Of a stretch of DNA of 13,729 nucleotides, positions 5,911 to 13,559 are shown in pieces. Within the stretch, counting starts at the first letter, position 1, and every line of letters begins with the position of its first letter. Below the pieces are notes generated by a model, which was not told the DNA's origin, searched no databases, and saw only the letters and a program-made list of their open reading frames with translations. The translations under genes were made by a program, and so were the position numbers. The stretch lies in contig CALVPA010000082.1 of assembly GCA_944350395.1 (NCBI GenBank), positions 1 to 13,729 on the forward strand, written 5' to 3'. The stretch comes from an uncultured Bacilli bacterium. GTDB taxonomy: Bacteria; Bacillota_I; Bacilli_A; RF39; UBA660.

Positions 5911-8115
5911 TTATTGTAAAGAAGTATCTAATGGTTTCATGACTAAAGTGGGTTCAATTTTATTTTCTTCGTTTGATTTTCTTTTAGATTTTTTTGAAGT
6001 AGATGTTACATGTATTTTATATTTTTCTAGTGCTTTTTGAGCTAACTTATTTATTTCATCTTCGTTTATATTTAATAATTGAGCAATTGATACAGTTGAA
6101 AAACATTTGCCATCAATAAATCCTAATCTTAAACATACTATTAAAGCTTCTTTTGGTTTTAAAAAAGTTAATAAATCACTAAATTTTTCAGATTTTATTA
6201 TGTCTTGTAATTTTATATAATCCTCCATCAATAGTCGTGTTGAAGTACTCACTCCGACACATGGATTATTGTTTGAACCAAATAATCTCTGGCTGTTCCC
6301 AAAAATATCTAATTCTAATTGTTTGCTTGCATTATTATTTCCCACTTTATTTCCCTGTAATATTTTTCTCATTTTTGGTAATAAAAAATTATAAAATAAA
6401 TATGCACTTCTATTATCCCATTCTGAACTCGTAGAAGGGTTATTTAAATCGGTCCCATAACGAAGACGCAATAATTTTTTATCATCGTCCGGTAGTTTTT
6501 CAATCATTTTATCTACATCTTCTTTTGGATAACCTAATAACTCATAAATAGTTTTTATTTTTTTTCTTGTATCACTTTTTTTAGGCTCTTTAATTTCTTG
6601 CAAATTTAGAAAATTTTTCTTAGTGTCTGGGTCTGATTTATAATTTCTTCTAAATATTTTAATGTTTTCGAGCGATTTATCTGGATTTTGCATATATATA
6701 GAAAAATCGCTTATACGATTACTTTTACGAATTTTTTTTAAGGCAGAAGCTTCGATTTGTCTTATTCTCTCCCTAGTAACGTTATAAATTTTTCCAATTT
6801 TTTCTAGTGTCAATGGTTCACCACCATCTAACCCATATCTTAAAGATAACACTTCTATTTCTCTACTGGATAGTCCAATCGTTCCAATAAGATTTTTAAG
6901 TTGCTCTCTTATATTATTGTTTATAATTTCATCTTCTGGTTTTTCATCACTAGATGGAATAAATTCTACTAACTCAGTATCATCATTATCATTGAGTGGT
7001 AAATTAATACTTATTGTATTTATTGGTATACTCTTTAAATATAAAATAGTTTCTACCGTGGTATTCAACTCATCGGCTATTTCTTCTAATGATGGCGATC
7101 TGTGTAATTTTGATTCTAAACTAATTATCGCTTTATTATATTTATTTATTTTATTTTGTAGATCTATAGGAATTCTAATATTTCTGCTTTTATCGTTTAT
7201 ATATTTTATAATTGCTTGTCTTATCCAATATGTCGCATAAGTTGCAAACTTGACTTCTCTGTTTATGTCGTATCTATCGGCCGCTTTCATTAGTCCAATA
7301 TTTCCTTCTTGTACTAAATCAATTAATTGACATCCCCGATTTAAATAATTTTTTGCAACACTTACTACTAATCTTAAATTACACTCTATAAGTTTACTTT
7401 TTGCATTATTGTCTCCATTTGCAGCTTTAGTTGCCAATATTCTTTCTTCCTCTAATGACAATCGAGGGTACATACTTATTTCCTGTAAATACATATATTC
7501 ACTATCGCCAGTATTTATTTTATCCGTATCAGCATAAATCACTTCGCTAATATTAAATGTTTCTATATTCATTAACATACAAAATGCTTCTACAATATTA
7601 CATAAAATTTCGTTGTTGAAAATTTTATCTAACGGTACATTTTCTATTTGTTTTAAATGCTTATCTACGATTTTTCCTACTATTTTAGAAAATACCTGAT
7701 TAGAAGATAACAATTTTAATATCGTGTCAAAATTAGGCGATATATTATATTTTTCACAAAATACACATAGTTTTTCTAAATATAATTTTGCTGATAAATA
7801 ATCGTTTACATTTAAAGCGGTATAACTAACATATTTTTCAAACAAAAAATTATCTGCACCAACTTCAGATTTTCTTTCTTTAATTATAGCTGATAGTGCA
7901 GTTTCTATTTTTTCATACATATACTCTACATAATCTACTCTTCCACTATAATCAGTTTTAGATTCTAAAATAATTTTTCTTATTAATTTTAAATACTCCT
8001 CTTTTGGGATTTCTAAGAATTCATATCTTGTATATAACGAATCTATTACCGATTGAAATTTCAATAAAATAATATCTATATCTGTTTCCCTAATATATTT
8101 TTTAGTAAATTCCAT
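5911..8115 (-). CDS. RpoD-like sigma factor with two extra C-terminal region-4-like repeats
   Basis: Sigma-70 family factor that directs RNA polymerase to promoters. The start chosen is the ATG at 8115 (734 residues), because AGGGTGG lies five bases upstream; upstream ATGs lack a site. Residues 1-203 are helical and not recognised, and do not look like region 1.1. The sigma core is complete: region 1.2 (about 204-235), region 2 with the -10-reading motif TYATYWIRQAI (292-302), region 3 (about 315-370), a finger loop DDTELVEFIPSSDEKPED (378-395), and region 4 (405-465) with helix-turn-helix VTRERIRQIEASALKKIR. After it come two weaker copies of region 4. Residues 541-587 contain LPDDDKKLLRLRYGTDLNNP, and 650-700 contain LKPKEALIVCLRLGF. 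A basic tail follows. Family primary factors usually end soon after region 4. It is not next to dnaG here, so primary versus alternative role is open. Confidence 0.92.
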   Translation of the reverse strand: MEFTKKYIRETDIDIILLKFQSVIDSLYTRYEFLEIPKEEYLKLIRKIILESKTDYSGRVDYVEYMYEKIETALSAIIKERKSEVGADNFLFEKYVSYTALNVNDYLSAKLYLEKLCVFCEKYNISPNFDTILKLLSSNQVFSKIVGKIVDKHLKQIENVPLDKIFNNEILCNIVEAFCMLMNIETFNISEVIYADTDKINTGDSEYMYLQEISMYPRLSLEEERILATKAANGDNNAKSKLIECNLRLVVSVAKNYLNRGCQLIDLVQEGNIGLMKAADRYDINREVKFATYATYWIRQAIIKYINDKSRNIRIPIDLQNKINKYNKAIISLESKLHRSPSLEEIADELNTTVETILYLKSIPINTISINLPLNDNDDTELVEFIPSSDEKPEDEIINNNIREQLKNLIGTIGLSSREIEVLSLRYGLDGGEPLTLEKIGKIYNVTRERIRQIEASALKKIRKSNRISDFSIYMQNPDKSLENIKIFRRNYKSDPDTKKNFLNLQEIKEPKKSDTRKKIKTIYELLGYPKEDVDKMIEKLPDDDKKLLRLRYGTDLNNPSTSSEWDNRSAYLFYNFLLPKMRKILQGNKVGNNNASKQLELDIFGNSQRLFGSNNNPCVGVSTSTRLLMEDYIKLQDIIKSEKFSDLLTFLKPKEALIVCLRLGFIDGKCFSTVSIAQLLNINEDEINKLAQKALEKYKIHVTSTSKKSKRKSNEENKIEPTLVMKPLDTSLQ

Positions 8116-8128
8116 GATGTCCACCCTG

Positions 8129-8154
8129 TACATCATTAAATAATAATTGATGTA
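8129..8154 (-). promoter_or_regulatory. Hairpin just upstream of the sigma-factor ribosome site
   Basis: TACATCA (8154-8148) and TGATGTA (8135-8129) form a perfect 7-bp stem with a 12-base loop. It ends one base before the AGGGTGG of the sigma gene. It could modulate translation. A possible -10 (TATAAA, 8168-8163) lies upstream but lacks a good -35. Confidence 0.35.
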
Positions 8155-8199
8155 TCGCCTATTTTATAACAATATGAATTATTAGTAAATACTTTTAAC

Positions 8200-9030
8200 T
8201 CAAATATTTTTACCAATAACTTCGTATGTATCTGTGATGGCAATAAATGCATCTGGATCTATAGATTTTATTCCTTCTCTAAGTTTATAATAATCTCTAG
8301 TTGGAATAGCACTCATGAGTATTTTGTTTTTATTTTTAGAAAATCCTCCTTTTACATCGAAAACAGTGAGCTCATAATGCATCTTTTCTAATATAAATTT
8401 TCTCACTTCACTATCTTTTTTAGTTATGACATAAAATACCTTTGAATTACTGACACCCACTGTAGTACGTTTTGAGATGATTTCAATAATTGTAATTGCT
8501 ATTATAGAATACAAAGTGTTTTCAATGCCAAAAATATTTAGTGAAATTATTATCCATAAAACATCGAATATGTAACTTACTAAGTACGCTCTTTCTTTGA
8601 CAATGTATTTAGAAATAATTTTTATTATATCGGAACCGCTAACTAAGCCGTGGCCATTATATATAAATTTGTATCCTATACCGACTAATACTCCTCCAAA
8701 TATAGTTATCAAGAGTTTTTCGGCCCCTTCTATATTTATTAAGACTCCTATATCTTTAGTTAAATACGTAAATATAGGAACTAAAATAAATGGTAAAATC
8801 GCACTATTTAGTTTTTTCTTAGGAATCGTTATAAACCCTAGTGCTAGAAAAAAGATATTTGCAAGAAACAAAGTCTTTGCTAGCTCATACCCCGTATAAC
8901 TGGAATACAGTAAACTAAAGCCAAACATTCCAGCTGGTATCAGTTTATATTTTGTAAAAAATAAATTAAAAGTTGCTCCTATTATGAATGATCCCAAGAT
9001 AACTTTTAAATAATTTTTAACCCTTTTCAC
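8200..9030 (-). CDS. YitT family membrane protein (DUF161/DUF2179)
   Basis: Integral membrane protein of unknown transport function. The start chosen is the GTG at 9030 (276 residues, MKRVKNYLKVILGSF...), because AGGAG lies eight bases upstream, across the prfB stop. The GTG at 9039 overlaps that site. The N-terminal part has about six hydrophobic segments (roughly residues 8-175), with the family motif NGHGLVSGSDIIKIIS between segments. The C-terminal soluble domain (about 185-276) is the DUF2179 ligand-like domain, with FDVKGGFSKNKNKILMSAIPTRDYYKLREGIKSIDP and FIAITDTYEVIG. It follows prfB so closely that translation is coupled. The family is widespread in Firmicutes, and I give it no substrate. 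Confidence 0.9.
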   Translation of the reverse strand: MKRVKNYLKVILGSFIIGATFNLFFTKYKLIPAGMFGFSLLYSSYTGYELAKTLFLANIFFLALGFITIPKKKLNSAILPFILVPIFTYLTKDIGVLINIEGAEKLLITIFGGVLVGIGYKFIYNGHGLVSGSDIIKIISKYIVKERAYLVSYIFDVLWIIISLNIFGIENTLYSIIAITIIEIISKRTTVGVSNSKVFYVITKKDSEVRKFILEKMHYELTVFDVKGGFSKNKNKILMSAIPTRDYYKLREGIKSIDPDAFIAITDTYEVIGKNI

Positions 9031-9041
9031 AAAATCCACTC

Positions 9042-10128
9042 CTATTTATTCTTTAAATAACTCTCCATAAAACCAAGAATATCTCCGTCTAATACCTTCT
9101 CTGCGTTGCTAGTTTCATATCCTGTTCGTAAATCTTTTACTAATTTATAAGGTTCTAAAACGTAGTTTCTTATTTGAGAACCAAAGTTTATATCAACTAT
9201 TTCTCCTTTGAGGGTACTTAACTCTTTATCCTTTTTCGCTTTTTCCTGTGCATATAATTTACTTTTTAACATCTGCATGGCAATTTCTTTATTTCTCTGT
9301 TGACTTCTTTCTATTTGACAAGTGACAACTGTCTTAGTTGGTAAGTGAGTTATTCGTATTGCCGAATTACTAGTATTTACCGATTGACCTCCAGCTCCAC
9401 TGCTGTGGTACACATCTATCTTTAAATCACTTTCTTTTATATCTATGTCGATATCAGTTGATATTTCAGGAATTACAGATACACTTGCAAACGAAGTGTG
9501 TCTTCTAGCATTCGAATCAAATGGACTAATCCTAACTAGTCTGTGTACTCCTATTTCACTTTTAAAGTATCCGTATGGGTATTCTCCACTTATTAAAAGA
9601 GTAATACTTTTTAAACCAGCTTCTTCGCCTTTTTGTTCTTCTATAATTTTGTACTCATAACCATTCTTTTCACAAAACATCGAATACATGCGATATAACA
9701 TACTTGCCCAGTCGCATGCTTCTGTTCCACCAGCTCCCGGATGTATTTCCAAATAACAATTGCTAGAGTCGTATTTCCCACTAAGTAAAGATTTCACCTT
9801 TAGATTATCGTACTTTTCTTCTAATTTTTTTAGTTCATTTTCTAAATTATTTTTGTCTTCTTCACTATCTAGTATATCTAATAATTCTATATTATCTGCA
9901 GTCTCTTTTTTTAATATTTCGTACTCTTCTATAGATTTTTCTAAATTAGATAGTTCTCTATTTATGTTATTTGCTCTTTCTATATCTTGCCAAATATCCT
10001 CTACTTCTAATTCACTCTTTAACTCTTTTATTCTCTCTTTTTTTGCATCTAAGTCAAAGAGACCTCCCAAGTTCTAATAATCTTTTATCTAAATCCTTAT
10101 AACAATCTTTTAAAACTTGTATTTCCAT
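9042..10128 (-). CDS. prfB: Peptide chain release factor 2, expressed by programmed +1 frameshift
   Basis: RF2 reads UAA and UGA stops in the ribosomal A site and triggers peptide release. The gene starts with ATG at 10128, preceded by AGGTGAT. It encodes 24 residues (MEIQVLKDCYKDL...RSL) and then meets an in-frame TGA (10056-10054). The sequence GGGAGG-TCT-CTT-TGA-C is the classic RF2 slip site: an internal Shine-Dalgarno at the usual distance, the slippery CTT, and TGA followed by C. Slipping +1 reads CTT GAC and continues DLDAKKERIKEL to the TAG at 9042, giving about 361 residues. Key motifs are SPF (about 201-203, stop recognition), GGQ (about 246-248, peptidyl hydrolysis), and IHPGAGGTEACDW. 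The level of RF2 thus controls its own synthesis. yitT follows with overlapping signals. Confidence 0.97.
10050..10071 (-). promoter_or_regulatory. Programmed +1 frameshift site of prfB
   Basis: Minus strand: GGG AGG TCT CTT TGA CTT, with GGGAGG at 10068-10063, CTT at 10059-10057 and TGA at 10056-10054, which is codon 25. GGGAGG can pair with the 3' end of 16S rRNA at the three-base distance from CTT that drives +1 slippage in E. coli. Confidence 0.93.
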
Positions 10129-10139
10129 CTGTTATCACC

Positions 10140-10175
10140 TAGCAAAATTATAAGATATTTAAAAAAAACTTGCAA
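10140..10175 (-). promoter_or_regulatory. Promoter of prfB inside the argS terminator
   Basis: TTGCAA (10175-10170), a 17-bp spacer and TATAAT (10152-10147). The -35 hexamer is made by the loop and 3' arm of the argS terminator. The start near 10140 precedes AGGTGAT and the ATG at 10128. Confidence 0.65.
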
Positions 10176-10187
10176 TAACAAGTTTTT
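10161..10187 (-). terminator. Rho-independent terminator of argS
   Basis: Minus strand: AAAAACTTG, loop TTATTG, CAAGTTTTT, then TTT. This is a 9-bp perfect stem (10187-10179 with 10172-10164) followed by a T-run. It begins within the argS stop codon. Confidence 0.85.
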
Positions 10188-11931
10188 ACATTTTTTCTGG
10201 TACATCTATACCAAGAATATTTAAAATAAATAAATTTGTTTTTAGTACTAATTCGCTCATAAGTAACCACGATTTTTGAGTATCGGCATCTTTTTCTGTA
10301 AGAATATAGTTATCATTATAAAATGAGTTATATAAATTAGTAAGCTTAAATATATATTCACAAACTTCATTAAGTATTTTCCCATCTATAGCTCTTTTTA
10401 ATACGTCACCTAAGTTAATGAGCTGTAAAATTATATCTCTTTCGGTTTTATTCGTAATCTTTATATATTTATCATATGTGATATTTTTTTCTTTAGCCTT
10501 CGCAAATATAGATTTAATTCTAACTGTATTGTATAACAAATAAGGCCCAGTTTTGCCATTTAAGTCGCTAAATTTTACCGGATCAAATACGTAATCCGAA
10601 ACTCTATTTGGTAGTAAATCTGCGTATTTAATGGCTGCGACAGAAACTATTTTTGCTAAATTTTCTCTTTCTGATTCTAATACATTATCGCTGATTTTTT
10701 TAATGCATTCATCGTATACAAGCTTATAAAGACCTTTTAAACTCATGACTCCACCATCTCTTGTTTTGAATGGTTTTCCATCAGGATTAGTCATCGTACC
10801 AAAACCTAAATGAATTAATTTTAAACCTTCAGGAACTATCTTCGTCTTATAAGCGGCTCTAAATGTCTGTATAAAGTGAAGCTCTTGTCTGTTATCAGTT
10901 AGATACCATGCTTCGTCAAATTTAAATCTTTTAATTCTAGAATAAAGTGTCGCTAACTCTGTGGTATCGTATAATACTCCACCATCAGATTTTTTTAACA
11001 TAAATGGTGGAATTTCTCTCTTGTCACCTTCTTCATTTACAAATATAACAGTTGCTCCGTTGCTCACCTCTGTATATCCGTTTTTTTCTAAATATGTAAG
11101 CATTTCTGGAATATATTTATCGGCATCGCTCTCACCTTCCCAAAGATCGAAAGTAGTATTAAATAGGTCATAGACTTTCTTTAAATCCTCGCATGAAGTT
11201 TTTACGATATGTTTCCACAATGCAACATAGCCTTTAGATCCGGTTTGTAACTTTAAAGTAATCTCTCTAGCTTCGTTTAAATATTCTTCACTTTCTTTTG
11301 CTTTTGTGCTCGCTATAGGATAAATCTCAGCTAAGTCACTAGCGCTTACTGGACTTTCTTTAGGATATTCTCCATTAAAGTTTTCATCGAAATAAGGCAA
11401 ATCTGGCATTCTAGTTTTAATTTCCAACATAACTAGTCCCATTGGTCTACCCCAATCTCCTAAATGTACGTCACTTATCGTCTTATAACCACATGCATTT
11501 AATAATCTCTTTAAAGCTTCACCTATGTTTGCACTGCGAAGATGTCCTACATGTAATTCCTTTGCTATGTTAGCACCACCATAATCTAAAAATATAGTTT
11601 TATCTTTTACTTTATATAAATTCTTTTCAAAATCTGTATATATCTCATTCATATATTCAATTAATAATTTATCGGATAGAGATATATTTATAAATCCAGG
11701 TCCAGCGACATTGACATTCTTATAATTATCATTTTTTGATAACTCTGTAACAATTTTCTCTGCTAATTCTCTAGGATTTATTCCATTTTTTTTAGCGAGC
11801 ATCATACAACCATTGAACTGATAATCGCCTAATTCTGGTCTATTTGATACTGTAACTTCTACTTCACTATCATACCCTAAATTATTAAGTATCTCTTTTA
11901 TACATTTTTTTAATTCTTCGAGTATAAACAC
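10186..11931 (-). CDS. argS: Arginyl-tRNA synthetase (class I)
   Basis: Charges tRNA-Arg with arginine in the cytosol. At 581 residues it is of normal length. The N-terminal Arg-specific domain (about 1-90) leads to the catalytic Rossmann core with the class I HIGH motif as HVGH (127-130) followed by LRSANIGEAL. The KMSKS position is the usual degenerate form for this enzyme, in GKPFKTRDGGVMSL (about 385-398). The C-terminal DALR anticodon-binding domain runs from about 455 to the end. The start is GTG at 11931 with GGAAGTGA a few bases upstream; no better ATG exists nearby. It follows a promoter-like TTGCGT-17-TATATT, and its transcript ends at a strong terminator before prfB. Confidence 0.97.
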   Translation of the reverse strand: MFILEELKKCIKEILNNLGYDSEVEVTVSNRPELGDYQFNGCMMLAKKNGINPRELAEKIVTELSKNDNYKNVNVAGPGFINISLSDKLLIEYMNEIYTDFEKNLYKVKDKTIFLDYGGANIAKELHVGHLRSANIGEALKRLLNACGYKTISDVHLGDWGRPMGLVMLEIKTRMPDLPYFDENFNGEYPKESPVSASDLAEIYPIASTKAKESEEYLNEAREITLKLQTGSKGYVALWKHIVKTSCEDLKKVYDLFNTTFDLWEGESDADKYIPEMLTYLEKNGYTEVSNGATVIFVNEEGDKREIPPFMLKKSDGGVLYDTTELATLYSRIKRFKFDEAWYLTDNRQELHFIQTFRAAYKTKIVPEGLKLIHLGFGTMTNPDGKPFKTRDGGVMSLKGLYKLVYDECIKKISDNVLESERENLAKIVSVAAIKYADLLPNRVSDYVFDPVKFSDLNGKTGPYLLYNTVRIKSIFAKAKEKNITYDKYIKITNKTERDIILQLINLGDVLKRAIDGKILNEVCEYIFKLTNLYNSFYNDNYILTEKDADTQKSWLLMSELVLKTNLFILNILGIDVPEKM

Positions 11932-11944
11932 TTAAATCACTTCC

Positions 11945-11977
11945 ATCAATAATATATATTAAATTCATTTTTAACGC
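11945..11977 (-). promoter_or_regulatory. Probable promoter of argS
   Basis: TTGCGT, a 17-bp spacer and TATATT on the minus strand upstream of argS, within the 84-base gap after the DUF1653 gene. The -10 is good and the -35 partial. No T-box-like leader is possible in the short remaining space. Confidence 0.45.
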
Positions 11978-11982
11978 AAGAA

Positions 11983-12068
11983 AAAAATATAGATTTGCTT
12001 CGTCTACTACGTTTACTAGCTTTTCTCTCTTACACTCTCTATATTTTGTAGTTCAAATCTATATTTTT
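11983..12068 (-). repeat. 15-bp perfect inverted repeat over the 3' end of the DUF1653 gene
   Basis: AAAAATATAGATTTG (11983-11997) and CAAATCTATATTTTT (12054-12068) are perfect reverse complements with 56 bases between. On the minus strand the second arm runs straight into extra T residues (ATATTTTTTT), so the pair could act as a long-loop terminator for the DUF1653 message. The first arm lies inside the coding sequence. Confidence 0.6.
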
Positions 12069-12255
12069 GTCCATTTTTGTTGACAATATCGAAAAACATG
12101 TCATATGGTCTACACCAAAGTTTTCCGTCACCATATAATGAACGATAAGCTACCATTTTTTCATTTGTCTCGCTATTGTAAATTATATCTTCAACTAAAT
12201 ATAAATCACCTTTATAATGCTTATATATCCCTTTAATTTTTAGTTTATTATCCAT
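12016..12255 (-). CDS. DUF1653 domain protein
   Basis: A 79-residue cytosolic protein of unknown function that consists of little but a DUF1653 domain. It shows the family pattern GIYKHYKGDLYLVEDI, an acidic turn, then VAYRSLYGDGKLWCRPYDMFFDIV. This is a small beta-barrel-like fold rich in aromatic residues. The ATG at 12255 follows GTGAGG, which overlaps the TGA stop of the HD-domain gene upstream, so the two are likely translated together. Family members are usually small or fused to other domains, and no activity is established. Its last codons lie inside a 15-bp inverted repeat. Confidence 0.85.
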   Translation of the reverse strand: MDNKLKIKGIYKHYKGDLYLVEDIIYNSETNEKMVAYRSLYGDGKLWCRPYDMFFDIVNKNGQKYRFELQNIESVREKS

Positions 12256-12264
12256 TTTGAAACC

Positions 12265-13302
12265 TCACAAATTATTAAAATCTATATTTTCTAAATAAAC
12301 ATATTTTGTCATATCGTAATTTAAATTATCTTCTATTAATTTTTTAGCTTCATAAGATACTTTAGAAATACGTTGTCCTTTAACTAATGGGTCTATATAT
12401 CTAACTTTCGATTCTTGATGTACAAAGTAAATTTTTTCTGGCACATCTTCAGATGTATTTATTTCACTCGCATTTTTCCATTTATTATAAATATTTTTAT
12501 AAGCGGAGTTTTCTATGATTTCTATTATTTCACTCTCCTTTAATTTATAAAGGTCAATTTTTGTTATTATTTTATCTTCACACAATCTTTTAATTATATC
12601 TGCGATTAACTGCATTGAATATCTAGTTCTATCTTCTCTATATATTATCGATAAAATGTTCGTTATTTTTATGAAGTCTGTAGCAAGCTTTTCTGTGTTA
12701 AATCCCAATTCGTCTATATCTTCTTCATTTTTTTTTATCGATATATCATTATAGATTTCTTCGATTTCTTTTAAAGAAGATAAATTATACGTAAATAACG
12801 CATTTGCAAGTGAATACTCTAATCTATCCGATGATAACTTTGGTGTATCGTTATCTGCAATCGGATAAATGTGATAATCGCAAACTTCATCTACTTTAAT
12901 ATTATCTCTTTTTAATAGAGTCATTATTTCTTTTGAATTTAATATTGTTTCACGAGTCAAATCTTCTGTTGACTCCTGTTTTATATAGTCGCCATTTAAA
13001 AAATCTATACAGTGCTTAAAGGTAGGAGTTGCTATATCGTGAAAGAGTCCAGATAATGTTTGTTTTTTATCGTGTGTAAAATGCCAAATTATGAGAGAAA
13101 CACCGATCGAATGGTCTAGATTAGAATAAAAAAATTCACTTTCATATAAATTGCTATAAATAGTACCACATGTAATGCTTATGTACTGTTGATGTAGCAT
13201 CTCTTTAGTGTTTATATACTCAATTAACCAAGTTGGGAAATTTGGCTCTAATACTTTAAAATAATCTAATATTTTAGTGTCCACTTTGTCAAGATAATTC
13301 AT
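12265..13302 (-). CDS. HD-domain protein, predicted metal-dependent phosphohydrolase
   Basis: A 345-residue cytosolic protein with an HD domain near its N-terminus. The metal-binding pattern is visible: His64 (LDHSIGVSL), His88-Asp89 (LSGLFHDIATPTFKH) and a late Asp159 (KLSSDRLEYSLANAL). The context of these motifs resembles the COG1078-type HD phosphohydrolases related to dGTPases, in which the DRLDY-like stretch is also found. The C-terminal half (about 180-345) is helical with no domain I recognise. Its end, KLIEDNLNYDMTKYVYLENIDFNNL, is not obviously a binding domain. The substrate is unknown: nucleotide, cyclic nucleotide and phosphoester are all possible. The ATG at 13302 follows AAAGGAG. 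DUF1653 is the next gene, ten bases downstream. Confidence 0.8.
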   Translation of the reverse strand: MNYLDKVDTKILDYFKVLEPNFPTWLIEYINTKEMLHQQYISITCGTIYSNLYESEFFYSNLDHSIGVSLIIWHFTHDKKQTLSGLFHDIATPTFKHCIDFLNGDYIKQESTEDLTRETILNSKEIMTLLKRDNIKVDEVCDYHIYPIADNDTPKLSSDRLEYSLANALFTYNLSSLKEIEEIYNDISIKKNEEDIDELGFNTEKLATDFIKITNILSIIYREDRTRYSMQLIADIIKRLCEDKIITKIDLYKLKESEIIEIIENSAYKNIYNKWKNASEINTSEDVPEKIYFVHQESKVRYIDPLVKGQRISKVSYEAKKLIEDNLNYDMTKYVYLENIDFNNL

Positions 13303-13410
13303 ATTTACTCCTTTGCAAATTTAAAGTAATATCAATTGTTTATTTACTATTTAAGTATATCATAAAATAATATAATTTGTTATTTAAGATGAAAGATATA
13401 AATAATTTTA

Positions 13411-13453
13411 TTTAATAATAAAAAATGAGTTAGCATTTTATATACTGACTCAT
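13411..13453 (-). terminator. Hairpin terminator upstream of the HD-domain gene
   Basis: CTGACTCAT (13445-13453, plus strand) pairs with ATGAGTTAG (13425-13433), forming 9 bp with one G-T pair and an 11-base loop. On the minus strand a run of T residues and TTATTAAA follow. It would end transcripts coming from the SEC-C remnant. Confidence 0.65.
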
Positions 13454-13470
13454 CATTTATCATCTAATGT

Positions 13471-13502
13471 TTTGTCATCCTTTTTTATTTTTGGATGACA
13501 AA
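13471..13502. repeat. 10-bp perfect inverted repeat with an extra half-site
   Basis: TTTGTCATCC (13471-13480) and GGATGACAAA (13493-13502) around a 12-base A/T loop, with a second GGATGACA at 13504-13511. Neither strand has a T-tail, so a terminator is unlikely. Confidence 0.55.
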
Positions 13503-13559
13503 GGGATGACAGATTACAAATTTTTAGTTTTATAATTTAGAATAAATACCTATTATGGG

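Noticed and set aside
8597..8899. Plus-strand open frame opposite yitT
   Set aside because: Antisense shadow of a recognised membrane-protein gene, with no ribosome site or promoter.
9042..10070. A shorter prfB starting downstream of the TGA
   Set aside because: The canonical frameshift site and a good ribosome site upstream show that the true start is at 10128.
9760..10077. Long plus-strand open frame opposite prfB
   Set aside because: It lies wholly antisense to prfB, is a Ser/Phe-rich translation typical of the complement of Glu/Lys-rich coding sequence, and has no ribosome site.
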